From Anaerolineaceae bacterium (GTDB lineage: Bacteria > Chloroflexota > Anaerolineae > Anaerolineales > Anaerolineaceae): 41,592 bases of DNA. The stretch lies in the NCBI GenBank assembly GCA_003446605.1, contig DMDF01000083.1, positions 1 to 41,592 of the forward strand. The letters are read 5' to 3'. Within the stretch, counting starts at the first letter, position 1, and each line of letters opens with the position of its first letter. The notes beneath the pieces are model-generated. The model did not search any database, had not been told where the DNA came from, and saw only the letters and a list, made by a program, of their open reading frames with translations. The translations under genes and the position numbers were made by a program. Shown piece by piece: positions 34,676 through 41,592 of this stretch.

Positions 34676-35296
34676 ATGAATAAACCGCTTACCCAAACCG
34701 AACTTTCTGACCATCAGAAAGAACAACTGACAGAGGTATTGAATGTGGCAAAAACATGTCAGTATGAAAAGGCACATACGGAGCATGTAACCGACCTGGC
34801 AATGCAGATTTTCAATCAATTCATCCCAATTTTACAATTAGATGAAAACGCTCGCTTTTACCTTTTATGTGCAGCAATCCTGCACGATATTGGAGTACAT
34901 ACGGAAGGCACCAGGGGACACCATAAAACCGCGTTAAGGATCATCTTATCCACACCATTGCTGCATTTCGATTCGAAAGAGAGATTGATCATAGGCTCTA
35001 TCGCCCGCTATCATCGGAAGGCACTGCCCAGCATCCATCACAGTCATTTCGCTGCCCTCAATAATCAAGAGAAAACCCTGGTTGTGAAGCTTTCAGCCAT
35101 ACTGCGCATTGCGGACGGTTTGGATTACCGTCACGAAGGGCGTGTAACAAAGGTCAAAGTGATCCTCCAGAAAAAGAAGGTCATCTTTCAATGCAAATCA
35201 AAACGTAATATTGATAAGGAGATCGCTTCTGCTTCACACAAGAGCGATCTCATGGAAAAAACGCTCAACCGCCGCATCGTTTTTGAAACGATTTAA
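34676..35296 (+). CDS. Stand-alone HD-domain protein like the Ppx/GppA C-terminal domain
   Basis: A 206-residue HD-superfamily protein. HTEHV (His37), LHDIG (His70, Asp71), RGHHKTALRII, ARYHRKALP and LSAILRIADGLDYRHEGRV match, in order, the C-terminal HD domain of exopolyphosphatase/GppA proteins, but the N-terminal ASKHA phosphatase domains are absent. In Ppx the HD domain helps bind polyphosphate. As a free protein with its metal ligands intact it could hydrolyse a phosphate ester or act as a polyphosphate-binding subunit. It ends the five-gene cassette and faces a convergent gene 8 nt away. Confidence 0.82.
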   Translation: MNKPLTQTELSDHQKEQLTEVLNVAKTCQYEKAHTEHVTDLAMQIFNQFIPILQLDENARFYLLCAAILHDIGVHTEGTRGHHKTALRIILSTPLLHFDSKERLIIGSIARYHRKALPSIHHSHFAALNNQEKTLVVKLSAILRIADGLDYRHEGRVTKVKVILQKKKVIFQCKSKRNIDKEIASASHKSDLMEKTLNRRIVFETI

Positions 35297-35304
35297 TGAA
35301 TTTA

Positions 35305-36162
35305 TTACAATCCTTGAAATAAGTCATGCTTTGTACCACGCCCAAGCGGAGCGGGATAGTACTGTATAAAGACCTCGCTAGAATTCACAAACCGCAGTAA
35401 CCAGTTGAGAAAATATCCGCTCTGACTATCCCCGCCCTGGCTGCGATAACATGCGGCTGCTTTTTCTCGAATGTTCGCCACTTTTGCATATCGAATGCGC
35501 GCATGGATCGGGTAATCTTCCTGCAGTATCTTCACAAAATCAATATCCCCGTTTTTACCGAATTTCGTGGGGTCTCTACCGAAGAGTGGCATTAACTTAA
35601 TAACTATGCGCATCATTTTTCGCGGAAAAGTATGCAGATAGACCCCTTTCGGCTGGAAGGGGTATAAATCACCCATTTCATATTTTCCATCAGCGCTGAT
35701 TTCCAACGCTTTCACCACACTCTGGTAGGTATAAATATGATCTGGATGCCCATACCCCCCCATCGGGTCAAATGTCAGCAAGAGTTGGGGTTGCAATTTT
35801 CGAATAAAAAATGCGATTTTTTGTGCTGTTTCCTGTAACGGCGCTTGAATGAATGCACCGGAGTTGACGTTCTCTGCACTACCCGGCATCCCGGAATCAC
35901 GATAACCAAGGAAAAATACATCCTGTACACCCAACTCCTGCATCGCACAGCGCATCTCTGCTTCTCGTAGCGCAGCCATGGATTCGTATTGCGCCAGCAG
36001 CGCTGGATCAGCTTCACCTGCTTCGCCTTTTGTGGCACATACCACAAAAACCTGGCTTCCTTCAGAAATATATTTCGCAATAGTACCGCCCATGCCAAAG
36101 GTTTCATCATCTGGATGGGCTGTTACCACCAGAATTTTTTTCAACGTATTTTGATTTTCCAT
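35305..36162 (-). CDS. PIG-L/LmbE family zinc deacetylase
   Basis: A 285-residue member of the GlcNAc-PI de-N-acetylase (LmbE) family, zinc hydrolases that remove acyl groups from amino-sugar conjugates, such as MshB, BshB and Mca. Zinc-site motif AHPDDE (His16, Asp18 or Asp19) is at the N-terminus and GGYGHPDHI supplies the third His. The long C-terminal part, with YPFQPKGVYLHTFP and a Gln/Gly-rich RSQGGDSQSGYF, resembles Mca-like amidases. A thiol-metabolism or glycan role is possible. It starts 3 nt after the MoeB/ThiF-like gene on the same strand, with no Shine-Dalgarno, so the two are coupled. Confidence 0.88.
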   Translation of the reverse strand: MENQNTLKKILVVTAHPDDETFGMGGTIAKYISEGSQVFVVCATKGEAGEADPALLAQYESMAALREAEMRCAMQELGVQDVFFLGYRDSGMPGSAENVNSGAFIQAPLQETAQKIAFFIRKLQPQLLLTFDPMGGYGHPDHIYTYQSVVKALEISADGKYEMGDLYPFQPKGVYLHTFPRKMMRIVIKLMPLFGRDPTKFGKNGDIDFVKILQEDYPIHARIRYAKVANIREKAAACYRSQGGDSQSGYFLNWLLRFVNSSEVFIQYYPAPLGRGTKHDLFQGL

Positions 36163-36165
36163 TCG

Positions 36166-36921
36166 CTAATGTTGCCCGCAGACAGGGCATTCCTTTTGTT
36201 TTCTAATTTGGATCTCGCGGAATTCCATCTGTGCACCATCCAGTAAGAGCATACGTCCATAGAGGGGTTTTCCCAAGCCAGTCAAAATCTTAATGCATTC
36301 CAACGCTTGCATGGAGCCAATAATCCCGGGCACGGCGCCAATCACCCCTACCCCAGTATTTAAAGCAATAACCTCCGGGGAAGGCATTTGCGGGTATAGA
36401 CAGCGAAAACACGGTCCATGCTGCGCATCAAACACGCTTACCTGACCATGAAACTGGTTGATGGCACCGTAAATGTACGTTTTATTCATCTTTACACAAA
36501 GGTCATTGATCAAAAAACGTGTTTCAAAATTATCCGTACCATCCAATACAATAGAGTAATCTCGTAATATTTGCTCGGCATTGCCCGTTTGGAAACGTTT
36601 CGCATATAAATTCAATTCGATATGCGGGTTCAAAGCATGCAGCTTTTCATAGGCTGATGCGGTCTTTGGCATTCCAAGATGGTCACTGTCATGCAGTACC
36701 TGACGCTGCAGGTTAGAAAGTTCGATGGTATCTGAATCCACGATTCCAATCTTACCGATACCGGCAGCTGCTAGATAGAGTAAAATGGCAGAACCCAACC
36801 CCCCTGCACCGACCACCAGGACAGCAGATTCTTTCAATTTGAGCTGCCCGGCTTCTCCGAAATTAGCAATGCGCAGATGGCGCTGGTAGCGTTCTCGTTC
36901 TTCGTTGTCTAAATAGGGCAT
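36166..36921 (-). CDS. MoeB/ThiF/HesA-family adenylyltransferase (E1-like)
   Basis: A 251-residue E1-like enzyme that adenylates the C-terminal Gly-Gly of a small sulfur-carrier protein (MoaD or ThiS type). The nucleotide loop is GAGGLGS (residues 38-44); LSNLQRQVLH and DGTDNFETRFLINDLC are family hallmarks. Zinc is bound by CFRC in the middle and CPVC near the C-terminus. There is no rhodanese domain. No carrier gene (moaD or thiS) lies in the window, so whether it serves molybdopterin, thiamin or another carrier is open. GAGG lies 8 nt before the ATG. Confidence 0.9.
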   Translation of the reverse strand: MPYLDNEERERYQRHLRIANFGEAGQLKLKESAVLVVGAGGLGSAILLYLAAAGIGKIGIVDSDTIELSNLQRQVLHDSDHLGMPKTASAYEKLHALNPHIELNLYAKRFQTGNAEQILRDYSIVLDGTDNFETRFLINDLCVKMNKTYIYGAINQFHGQVSVFDAQHGPCFRCLYPQMPSPEVIALNTGVGVIGAVPGIIGSMQALECIKILTGLGKPLYGRMLLLDGAQMEFREIQIRKQKECPVCGQH

Positions 36922-36939
36922 AGTGTTATCCTCGCAATT

Positions 36940-36968
36940 ATTGTATAGTGAGCAAGTGCGAAGTGCAA
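36940..36968 (-). promoter_or_regulatory. Promoter for the MoeB/ThiF-PIG-L pair
   Basis: Read on the minus strand, TTGCAC (36963-36968), a 17-nt spacer and TACAAT (36940-36945). The start would be near 36933, so the untranslated leader would be very short and the GAGG site (36930-36933) would sit at its 5' end. Confidence 0.6.
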
Positions 36969-36970
36969 TG

Positions 36971-36998
36971 TTAATTTTTGTCAGAATAGGATTAGAAT
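36971..36998 (+). promoter_or_regulatory. Promoter for the DHH-CBS-PAP gene, probably leaderless
   Basis: TTAATT (36971-36976), a 16-nt spacer and TAGAAT (36993-36998). The ATG is at 37005, only 6 nt after the -10, which is where transcription should begin. No Shine-Dalgarno is visible, so the mRNA may start at the AUG. Confidence 0.6.
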
Positions 36999-37004
36999 AA
37001 AAAT

Positions 37005-39650
37005 ATGGATATCATCATGACTCACGAGCAGACCGATTTTGATGGCTTCGCTTCCATGCTGGGAGCGTATCTGCTGGAGGATCGTGCCTATCCCATTCTT
37101 CCCAATAATATGAACCGCAATGTGCAGCAGTTCTACCACAATTACCGTTTCGAACTGCCTTTCATCCTACCTCAAGCGCTGCCAAAACAGAATATCCATT
37201 CCATCACCCTGGTTGATACACAATCCATGGTCACGCTCAAAGGCATCACCCGCGATACTCGTGTTTGTGTTTTCGACCATCATAAAAAGAAAGATGATTT
37301 CAGCTCTGATTGGGCATACAACGATATTAAAACCGGAGCATGCACCACATACTTTGTTGAACATTTAATCGAGCATAACGGGAACCTGAGCATGGTTCAG
37401 GCAACCTTACTGCTCCTGGGCATCTACGAAGATACAGGGTCGTTGACCTACGCCAGCACAACGGCACGGGATGCTCAGGCAGTGGCTTATTTGCTTTCAC
37501 AGGGTGCCAGTTTGAAGATCGCGGCTGATTACCTTAATCCATCCCTCTCTCCTGGGCAGCAGAAGGTGCTGGAAGCACTGATCCAGAATCAACAAGTGAT
37601 GGAATTGAAAAAAAAACGTGTCATGGTATCGCATGCGGATGCAGAATTTCTGGAAGAAGAAGTATCCAGCATTGCGCACAAATTATGTGACCTGTACGAC
37701 CCGGATGGGCTTTTTCTGTTTGTCAAAACAAAAGAAGGCATCCGCTTTGTGGCTCGCTCGGTTTGTGATGAAATTGATGTATCCAACATTGCGGAACGAT
37801 TTGGTGGTGGTGGGCATACACGTGCTGCCGCAGCATTGATTAGGAAGAGCGAAGGGAATAGAAAAGCGCTGCAAGAGCTGGAAAAGGATTTTATAGCATC
37901 TTTGGATGATTTCATCAATCCATCCATCTCTGTAAAACAGATCATGTCCACAAATCCTCTGCTTCTGGAGCCTTCCACAAAACTACAGGAAGCACTTCAA
38001 TTGATGCAACGCTTTGGATATGAGGGTTTCCCCGTTGTGCAAGAGAATCAGGTGATAGGCTTGTTGACCCGCCGTGCTGTTGACCGCGCCCTTTCCCACA
38101 AAATGGATGTCCCAGTCAAAAGCTTGATGGAAGCCGGGAACTACTTTGTTCATCCCGAAACATCGCTCGAAGAACTGCACCAGATCATGGCAAAATCTAA
38201 CTGGGGGCAAATACCGGTTGTAAACAAGCAGGATAAGAAGATCATAGGGATTGTAACCCGTACAGACCTGCTACAAGCGTATTCAGGAATCCAATCACCG
38301 GAAAATGGTAAGATGGATCTCTCCAGCCTGCTTGAAAACACATTGAAACCCAACCAGATGAAGCTGATTAAGATGATCGCAGAAACCGCCCATGAGATGC
38401 GCATGCACGTCTATCTGGTGGGTGGCGTGGTGCGAGATATCATCCTCAAATCACCCATTCTGGATCTTGATTTTGTGGTTGAAGGCAATGCCATCGAACT
38501 CGCTCACCAATTGATAGCGCTCTATGGTGGAAAGATCACCAGCCACCGTCAATTTGGTACAGCAAAATGGTTTCTGGAGGATTCCAGGATAATTGTTTCT
38601 GATAATGATGCCAATTCATCCTCCGGATTGCCAAAATCTATTGACCTAATCAGTGCACGCACTGAATTCTATAAAAACCCCAGCGCTTTACCAACCGTCA
38701 AACTGAGCAGTATCAAACTTGACCTGCTGCGTCGCGATTTCACTATCAATACCCTCGCCATCCGACTCGACGGTAAGCATTATGGAAAACTATATGATTA
38801 CTGGGGCGGGTTGGATGATTTGAATGATGGTATTATCCGAGTACTGCATTCCCTCTCCTTCGTGGATGACCCCACACGAATGCTGCGCGCCATTCGATTT
38901 GAACAACGTTTCGGATTTCAGATCGAGAAACGTACGTTGGAATTGTTCGAAGAAGCCAAACCTCTCTTAAAACAAGTTTCGGGGGACCGCATCCGACACG
39001 AAATGGATCTGATTTTTCGGGAACGATTGGCAGTCGATATTCTAAACCGTTTACAGCAACTTGAATTACTGCAGGCCATTGATCCTGATCTGCATTTTTC
39101 AAAGAAGAACGCCATTACTCTGCAAGCTGCCATCGAGAACAAAGCAGGGGATGGATGGGCACTCCCTTCAAAAGTAGGCAACTCATCCACCGAGATCGTC
39201 ATTCTCTATACTATTTTCCTGTGCATGCAGGCTGAAAAAAGTGTGCAGCGCATCAATAAACGGCTGAAATTGCCTAAAGTCATCCAAAAAAGCATCTCAC
39301 AAGCCAGAGAACTCATCGAAAAAATGCCGCAATTGATTGATCAAAAACCCAGTGAGATCTACTATGCCTTGAAAAATGTTCCCAATCACACCCTATTCGC
39401 CGTTCAATTCTTCTTCCATGACAATCATAAAGTACAGCAAAATATCAATCTTTATCTCAGCGAATGGACTAAATTAAAACCTTACACAAAAGGTACTGAT
39501 CTCAAAAAGCTAGGAATCAACCCAGGTCCGATCTACAAATCGATCTACCAGCAATTGATATCCGCCTGGGTGGATGGTGAGATCATCTCAAGAGAAGAAG
39601 AAGCAGATCTGTTGCAATCCATCCTCACGAAGAGCAAGAAAACAAACTAA
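37005..39650 (+). CDS. DHH-CBS-poly(A)-polymerase-type tRNA nucleotidyltransferase
   Basis: An 881-residue fusion of three modules. Residues 1 to about 300 are a DHH phosphoesterase (THEQTDFDGF, DHH at 91-93, DHHA1 GGGGH at 267-271). Residues about 308-425 are two CBS repeats that bind adenine nucleotides. From about 465 a class II nucleotidyltransferase head follows (LVGGVVRD, DLDFVVEG with Asp487 and Asp489, RRDFTINTLA, DDPTRMLRAIRFEQRFGF), ending in RNA-binding helices. Such long proteins are known as A-adding or CCA-adding tRNA enzymes in several deep-branching bacteria. Whether this one adds A only or CCA cannot be told here. Confidence 0.9.
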   Translation: MDIIMTHEQTDFDGFASMLGAYLLEDRAYPILPNNMNRNVQQFYHNYRFELPFILPQALPKQNIHSITLVDTQSMVTLKGITRDTRVCVFDHHKKKDDFSSDWAYNDIKTGACTTYFVEHLIEHNGNLSMVQATLLLLGIYEDTGSLTYASTTARDAQAVAYLLSQGASLKIAADYLNPSLSPGQQKVLEALIQNQQVMELKKKRVMVSHADAEFLEEEVSSIAHKLCDLYDPDGLFLFVKTKEGIRFVARSVCDEIDVSNIAERFGGGGHTRAAAALIRKSEGNRKALQELEKDFIASLDDFINPSISVKQIMSTNPLLLEPSTKLQEALQLMQRFGYEGFPVVQENQVIGLLTRRAVDRALSHKMDVPVKSLMEAGNYFVHPETSLEELHQIMAKSNWGQIPVVNKQDKKIIGIVTRTDLLQAYSGIQSPENGKMDLSSLLENTLKPNQMKLIKMIAETAHEMRMHVYLVGGVVRDIILKSPILDLDFVVEGNAIELAHQLIALYGGKITSHRQFGTAKWFLEDSRIIVSDNDANSSSGLPKSIDLISARTEFYKNPSALPTVKLSSIKLDLLRRDFTINTLAIRLDGKHYGKLYDYWGGLDDLNDGIIRVLHSLSFVDDPTRMLRAIRFEQRFGFQIEKRTLELFEEAKPLLKQVSGDRIRHEMDLIFRERLAVDILNRLQQLELLQAIDPDLHFSKKNAITLQAAIENKAGDGWALPSKVGNSSTEIVILYTIFLCMQAEKSVQRINKRLKLPKVIQKSISQARELIEKMPQLIDQKPSEIYYALKNVPNHTLFAVQFFFHDNHKVQQNINLYLSEWTKLKPYTKGTDLKKLGINPGPIYKSIYQQLISAWVDGEIISREEEADLLQSILTKSKKTN

Positions 39651-40258
39651 TCCCGTTGAAATAAAATCCAGGCTGCCGGGCGGTCCCCTACACCCAGGCT
39701 GCGCTCATCTCGTATCAGTTTTAAATGCGTCGAAAGTATCAGAAGATCGTTAGATGTAATGCCTTGCCTGGATGCAGCCGTCTTCAGGAATCCATACAAA
39801 AGATAGTACCCCCCGTGAACCAGGCTTTCGGCTACTTTATTCTCATATATTCGCTTATCCTCATCAGGGAAACTATGATAACAACCCATGTCTAGGATCA
39901 AATCGTATGAGGCAGTGGGAAGTTTATGCGCCAAAAAATCGGTATGATAAATATGGATAGGAAGATTCTTCCCATGAATCTTTCGCCGCGCTGCCCGGAC
40001 AGCTTTCCCGATGAATTCAACCCCGTCTACCACCCAGCCTTTTTCTGCCATTGTGATCAGATTGGTACCTGTCCCACAGCCAATATCCAATGCTTTGCCT
40101 GCCGGGTAGGTCTCCAGGAAATCATACAATTCTGGAGGAGAAATATTAGTATCCCATAAGGGAGATTTACAATAACTTCGAAAAAAGCGAGCTCTTCTTT
40201 TTAATCGTTGGAACATTCCTATATATTCATCCTTATCTCCTATGATTTTAACAGACAT
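39647..40258 (-). CDS. Class I SAM-dependent methyltransferase
   Basis: A 203-residue methyltransferase with motif I ALDIGCGTGTNL, motif II GVEFIGKAVRAARRK, and LILDMGCYHSF at motif IV. The compact form recalls TehB/thiopurine-type enzymes that act on small molecules; the substrate is unknown. The start is uncertain: the ATG at 40258 lacks a Shine-Dalgarno, and an in-frame ATG at 40216 (MFQRLKRR) has purine-rich sequence upstream. Its stop overlaps the convergent nucleotidyltransferase stop by 4 nt, with no terminator between them. Confidence 0.85.
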   Translation of the reverse strand: MSVKIIGDKDEYIGMFQRLKRRARFFRSYCKSPLWDTNISPPELYDFLETYPAGKALDIGCGTGTNLITMAEKGWVVDGVEFIGKAVRAARRKIHGKNLPIHIYHTDFLAHKLPTASYDLILDMGCYHSFPDEDKRIYENKVAESLVHGGYYLLYGFLKTAASRQGITSNDLLILSTHLKLIRDERSLGVGDRPAAWILFQRD

Positions 40259-40268
40259 GAGCTGGTCT

Positions 40269-40297
40269 TTGACATTTGATGCGATTCACCTTAAAAT
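40269..40297 (+). promoter_or_regulatory. Strong sigma-70-type promoter for the EF-G-like gene
   Basis: A consensus TTGACA (40269-40274), a 17-nt spacer and TAAAAT (40292-40297). The start would be near 40304, with AAAGGG (40322-40327) as ribosome-binding site 8 nt before the ATG. It is the best -35 in the window. Confidence 0.8.
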
Positions 40298-40335
40298 AAT
40301 CTGGTTGTTATCATATCTCACAAAGGGTAATATTA

Positions 40336-41592
40336 ATGAAAGAATACAGTACTAGCACTATAAGAAATATCGCTCTCGTTTCGCACAGCAGCGCAGGCAA
40401 GACTATTCTCACAGAAGCATTCCTTCACACGACCGGTGCCACAACCAGAATGGGAACCATCAACGAAGGCACAACTGTAAGTGATTTTGACGATGAAGAA
40501 ATTCGGCGTGGAATCTCTCTGTATTCCTCGGTAATCCCCATCGAATATAAAGACAATAAAATCAATTTTCTGGATACTCCCGGCTACACGGATTTTGTCG
40601 GAGAGATGATCTCTGCCTTAAGTGTGGTAGAAGGTGCCGTGGTTGTTGTGGATGCTGTATCAGGATACGAAGTTGGTACAGAAATCGCCTGGAATTATTG
40701 TGACAAATTTAACCTACCGCGTTTCGCACTCATCAACAAGATGGATCGCGATAATGCAGATTTTAATAAAGCGCTGGCTACTATTGAAGAACGGTCCAGC
40801 ACTCGCTTGATCAAGATCCAGCTACCCTGGGGTGAAAAACAAGATTTTCAGGGTGTGATCGATCTGCTTTCCATGAAAGCCTATAGGGGTGAAGGGAAAA
40901 CCCCCGAAGCAATTCCCGCTGAATTCCAAAGTGCCGCTGAAGAAGGGCACATGGAACTGGTCGAGGCAGCCGCTGAAGGTGATGATTCCTTGCTTGAAAA
41001 ATATCTGGAATCAGGAGAACTTTCTCCCGATGAGATCATCAACGGTCTAACCGCAGTCGTACGAAAAGGAGATTTCATCCCCGTCTTTGTCAGTGCTGCA
41101 GAAAAAGAGATCGGTATCTTTCCCTTGCTGGATGCCATCATCAAGATATTCCCCTCGCCCGATCAACAAACTGACAGGATGGCAGATGGAGCAACCGGAG
41201 AAGAAGCTCTTAAAGCTGTCGATAGTGAACCATTAGCAGCTTACGTATGGAAAACAACCGCCGATCCATTTGTTGGAAAACAGACTTATTTCCGCGTTTT
41301 CTCCGGAATGGTCAATGCTGATAGCCGCGTATGGAATATCAACAAAGAAACAGAGGAACGACTCGGGAATATCTATATCCCGCGCGGAAAAGAAAATATG
41401 CAAGTAAAGGTCGTCCACAGTGGTGATATCGGTGTATGCCCCAAACTCACCGTTACGGCAACAGGGAATACCTTGTGTGATAAAGGGCATCCCATCAAGG
41501 TACGCATACCGGAATATCCCAATTCACTCTTCCAGGTTGCATTGTTCCCCAAAACCCAGGCGGATTCAACCAAGATCAACCCGGCTATGACA
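40336..41592 (+). CDS. EF-G-like translational GTPase, 3' truncated by the window
   Basis: The first 419 residues of an EF-G-type GTPase; the frame is open to the last base. G1 is SHSSAGKT (residues 16-23), switch I EEIRRGISL, G3 DTPGYTDF (residues 80-87), G4 NKMD (134-137) and G5 SAAEKEIG. Domain II begins near residue 300 (LAAYVWKTTADPFVGKQTYFRVFSG). The G3 His of canonical EF-G/EF-Tu is Tyr84, and the P-loop is not GHIDAGKT; both point to the EF-G-like (FusA2/EF-G2) group rather than the main elongation factor. Its exact role in translation or stress is not settled for this group. Confidence 0.88.
   Translation, partial: MKEYSTSTIRNIALVSHSSAGKTILTEAFLHTTGATTRMGTINEGTTVSDFDDEEIRRGISLYSSVIPIEYKDNKINFLDTPGYTDFVGEMISALSVVEGAVVVVDAVSGYEVGTEIAWNYCDKFNLPRFALINKMDRDNADFNKALATIEERSSTRLIKIQLPWGEKQDFQGVIDLLSMKAYRGEGKTPEAIPAEFQSAAEEGHMELVEAAAEGDDSLLEKYLESGELSPDEIINGLTAVVRKGDFIPVFVSAAEKEIGIFPLLDAIIKIFPSPDQQTDRMADGATGEEALKAVDSEPLAAYVWKTTADPFVGKQTYFRVFSGMVNADSRVWNINKETEERLGNIYIPRGKENMQVKVVHSGDIGVCPKLTVTATGNTLCDKGHPIKVRIPEYPNSLFQVALFPKTQADSTKINPAMT

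Noticed and set aside
1..41592. CRISPR arrays, insertion sequences, tRNA or rRNA genes, prophage
   Set aside because: No regular spaced repeats, transposase motifs, terminal inverted repeats or cloverleaf-like sequences were noticed on reading; no dedicated search program was run.

Overview
The window reads as a contiguous piece of a bacterial chromosome of moderate GC content with densely packed genes, mostly on the + strand. The gene content and order suggest Chloroflexota, probably Anaerolineae. The basis is a classical division and cell-wall (dcw) cluster carrying an extra CvpA-like gene, nrdR with a B12-dependent class II ribonucleotide reductase, a bactofilin-like lipoprotein behind an ECF sigma/anti-sigma pair, and a DHH-CBS-poly(A)-polymerase tRNA nucleotidyltransferase. 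This taxonomic call is inferred from protein style and synteny; there is no rRNA or other phylogenetic anchor in the window.

Region 1 (2-10339) is the end of a dcw cluster: murD (5' truncated), ftsW, murG, a CvpA-like membrane protein, murC, murB, ddl, ftsQ, ftsA and ftsZ. Genes overlap by 4-74 nt or are separated by only a few bases, so translation is probably coupled. Together they make lipid II precursors and build the FtsZ ring. Region 2 (10340-16440) holds nucleotide metabolism: nrdR-nrdJ behind a strong extended -10 promoter, an AT-rich diguanylate cyclase that looks like an insertion, and a deoxynucleoside kinase. Region 3 (16708-18863) is an ECF sigma / zinc-finger anti-sigma / bactofilin-like lipoprotein operon closed by a 17-bp perfect terminator stem.

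Region 4 (18969-24291) encodes polysaccharide functions: a two-domain oxidoreductase, a heparinase II/III-like protein and a GT4 glycosyltransferase. The last of these overlaps the response regulator of region 5 by 4 nt. Region 5 (24288-31273) is the complete phosphate-starvation module phoB-phoR-pstS-pstC-pstA-pstB-phoU. A convincing 11-bp-phased Pho box lies ahead of pstS, an attenuator-like terminator follows pstS, and PstC carries an unusual extra N-terminal membrane domain.

Region 6 (31434-35296) is the most interesting part. It is a tight five-gene cassette of two tandem thymidylate-kinase-like P-loop proteins (the second with an Arg in place of the Walker A Lys), a CHAD-domain protein, a calcineurin-like phosphoesterase and a stand-alone HD domain that resembles the C-terminal domain of Ppx/GppA exopolyphosphatases. 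An 18-bp perfect palindrome lies upstream. With the pst-phoU genes beside it, I infer a phosphate/polyphosphate-linked system that may not have been described.

Region 7 (35305-41592) has a minus-strand pair (PIG-L deacetylase, MoeB/ThiF-like E1 enzyme), a divergently transcribed and possibly leaderless DHH-CBS-PAP gene, a minus-strand methyltransferase and the start of an EF-G-like GTPase that runs off the window. I saw no tRNA, rRNA, CRISPR array, insertion sequence or prophage.
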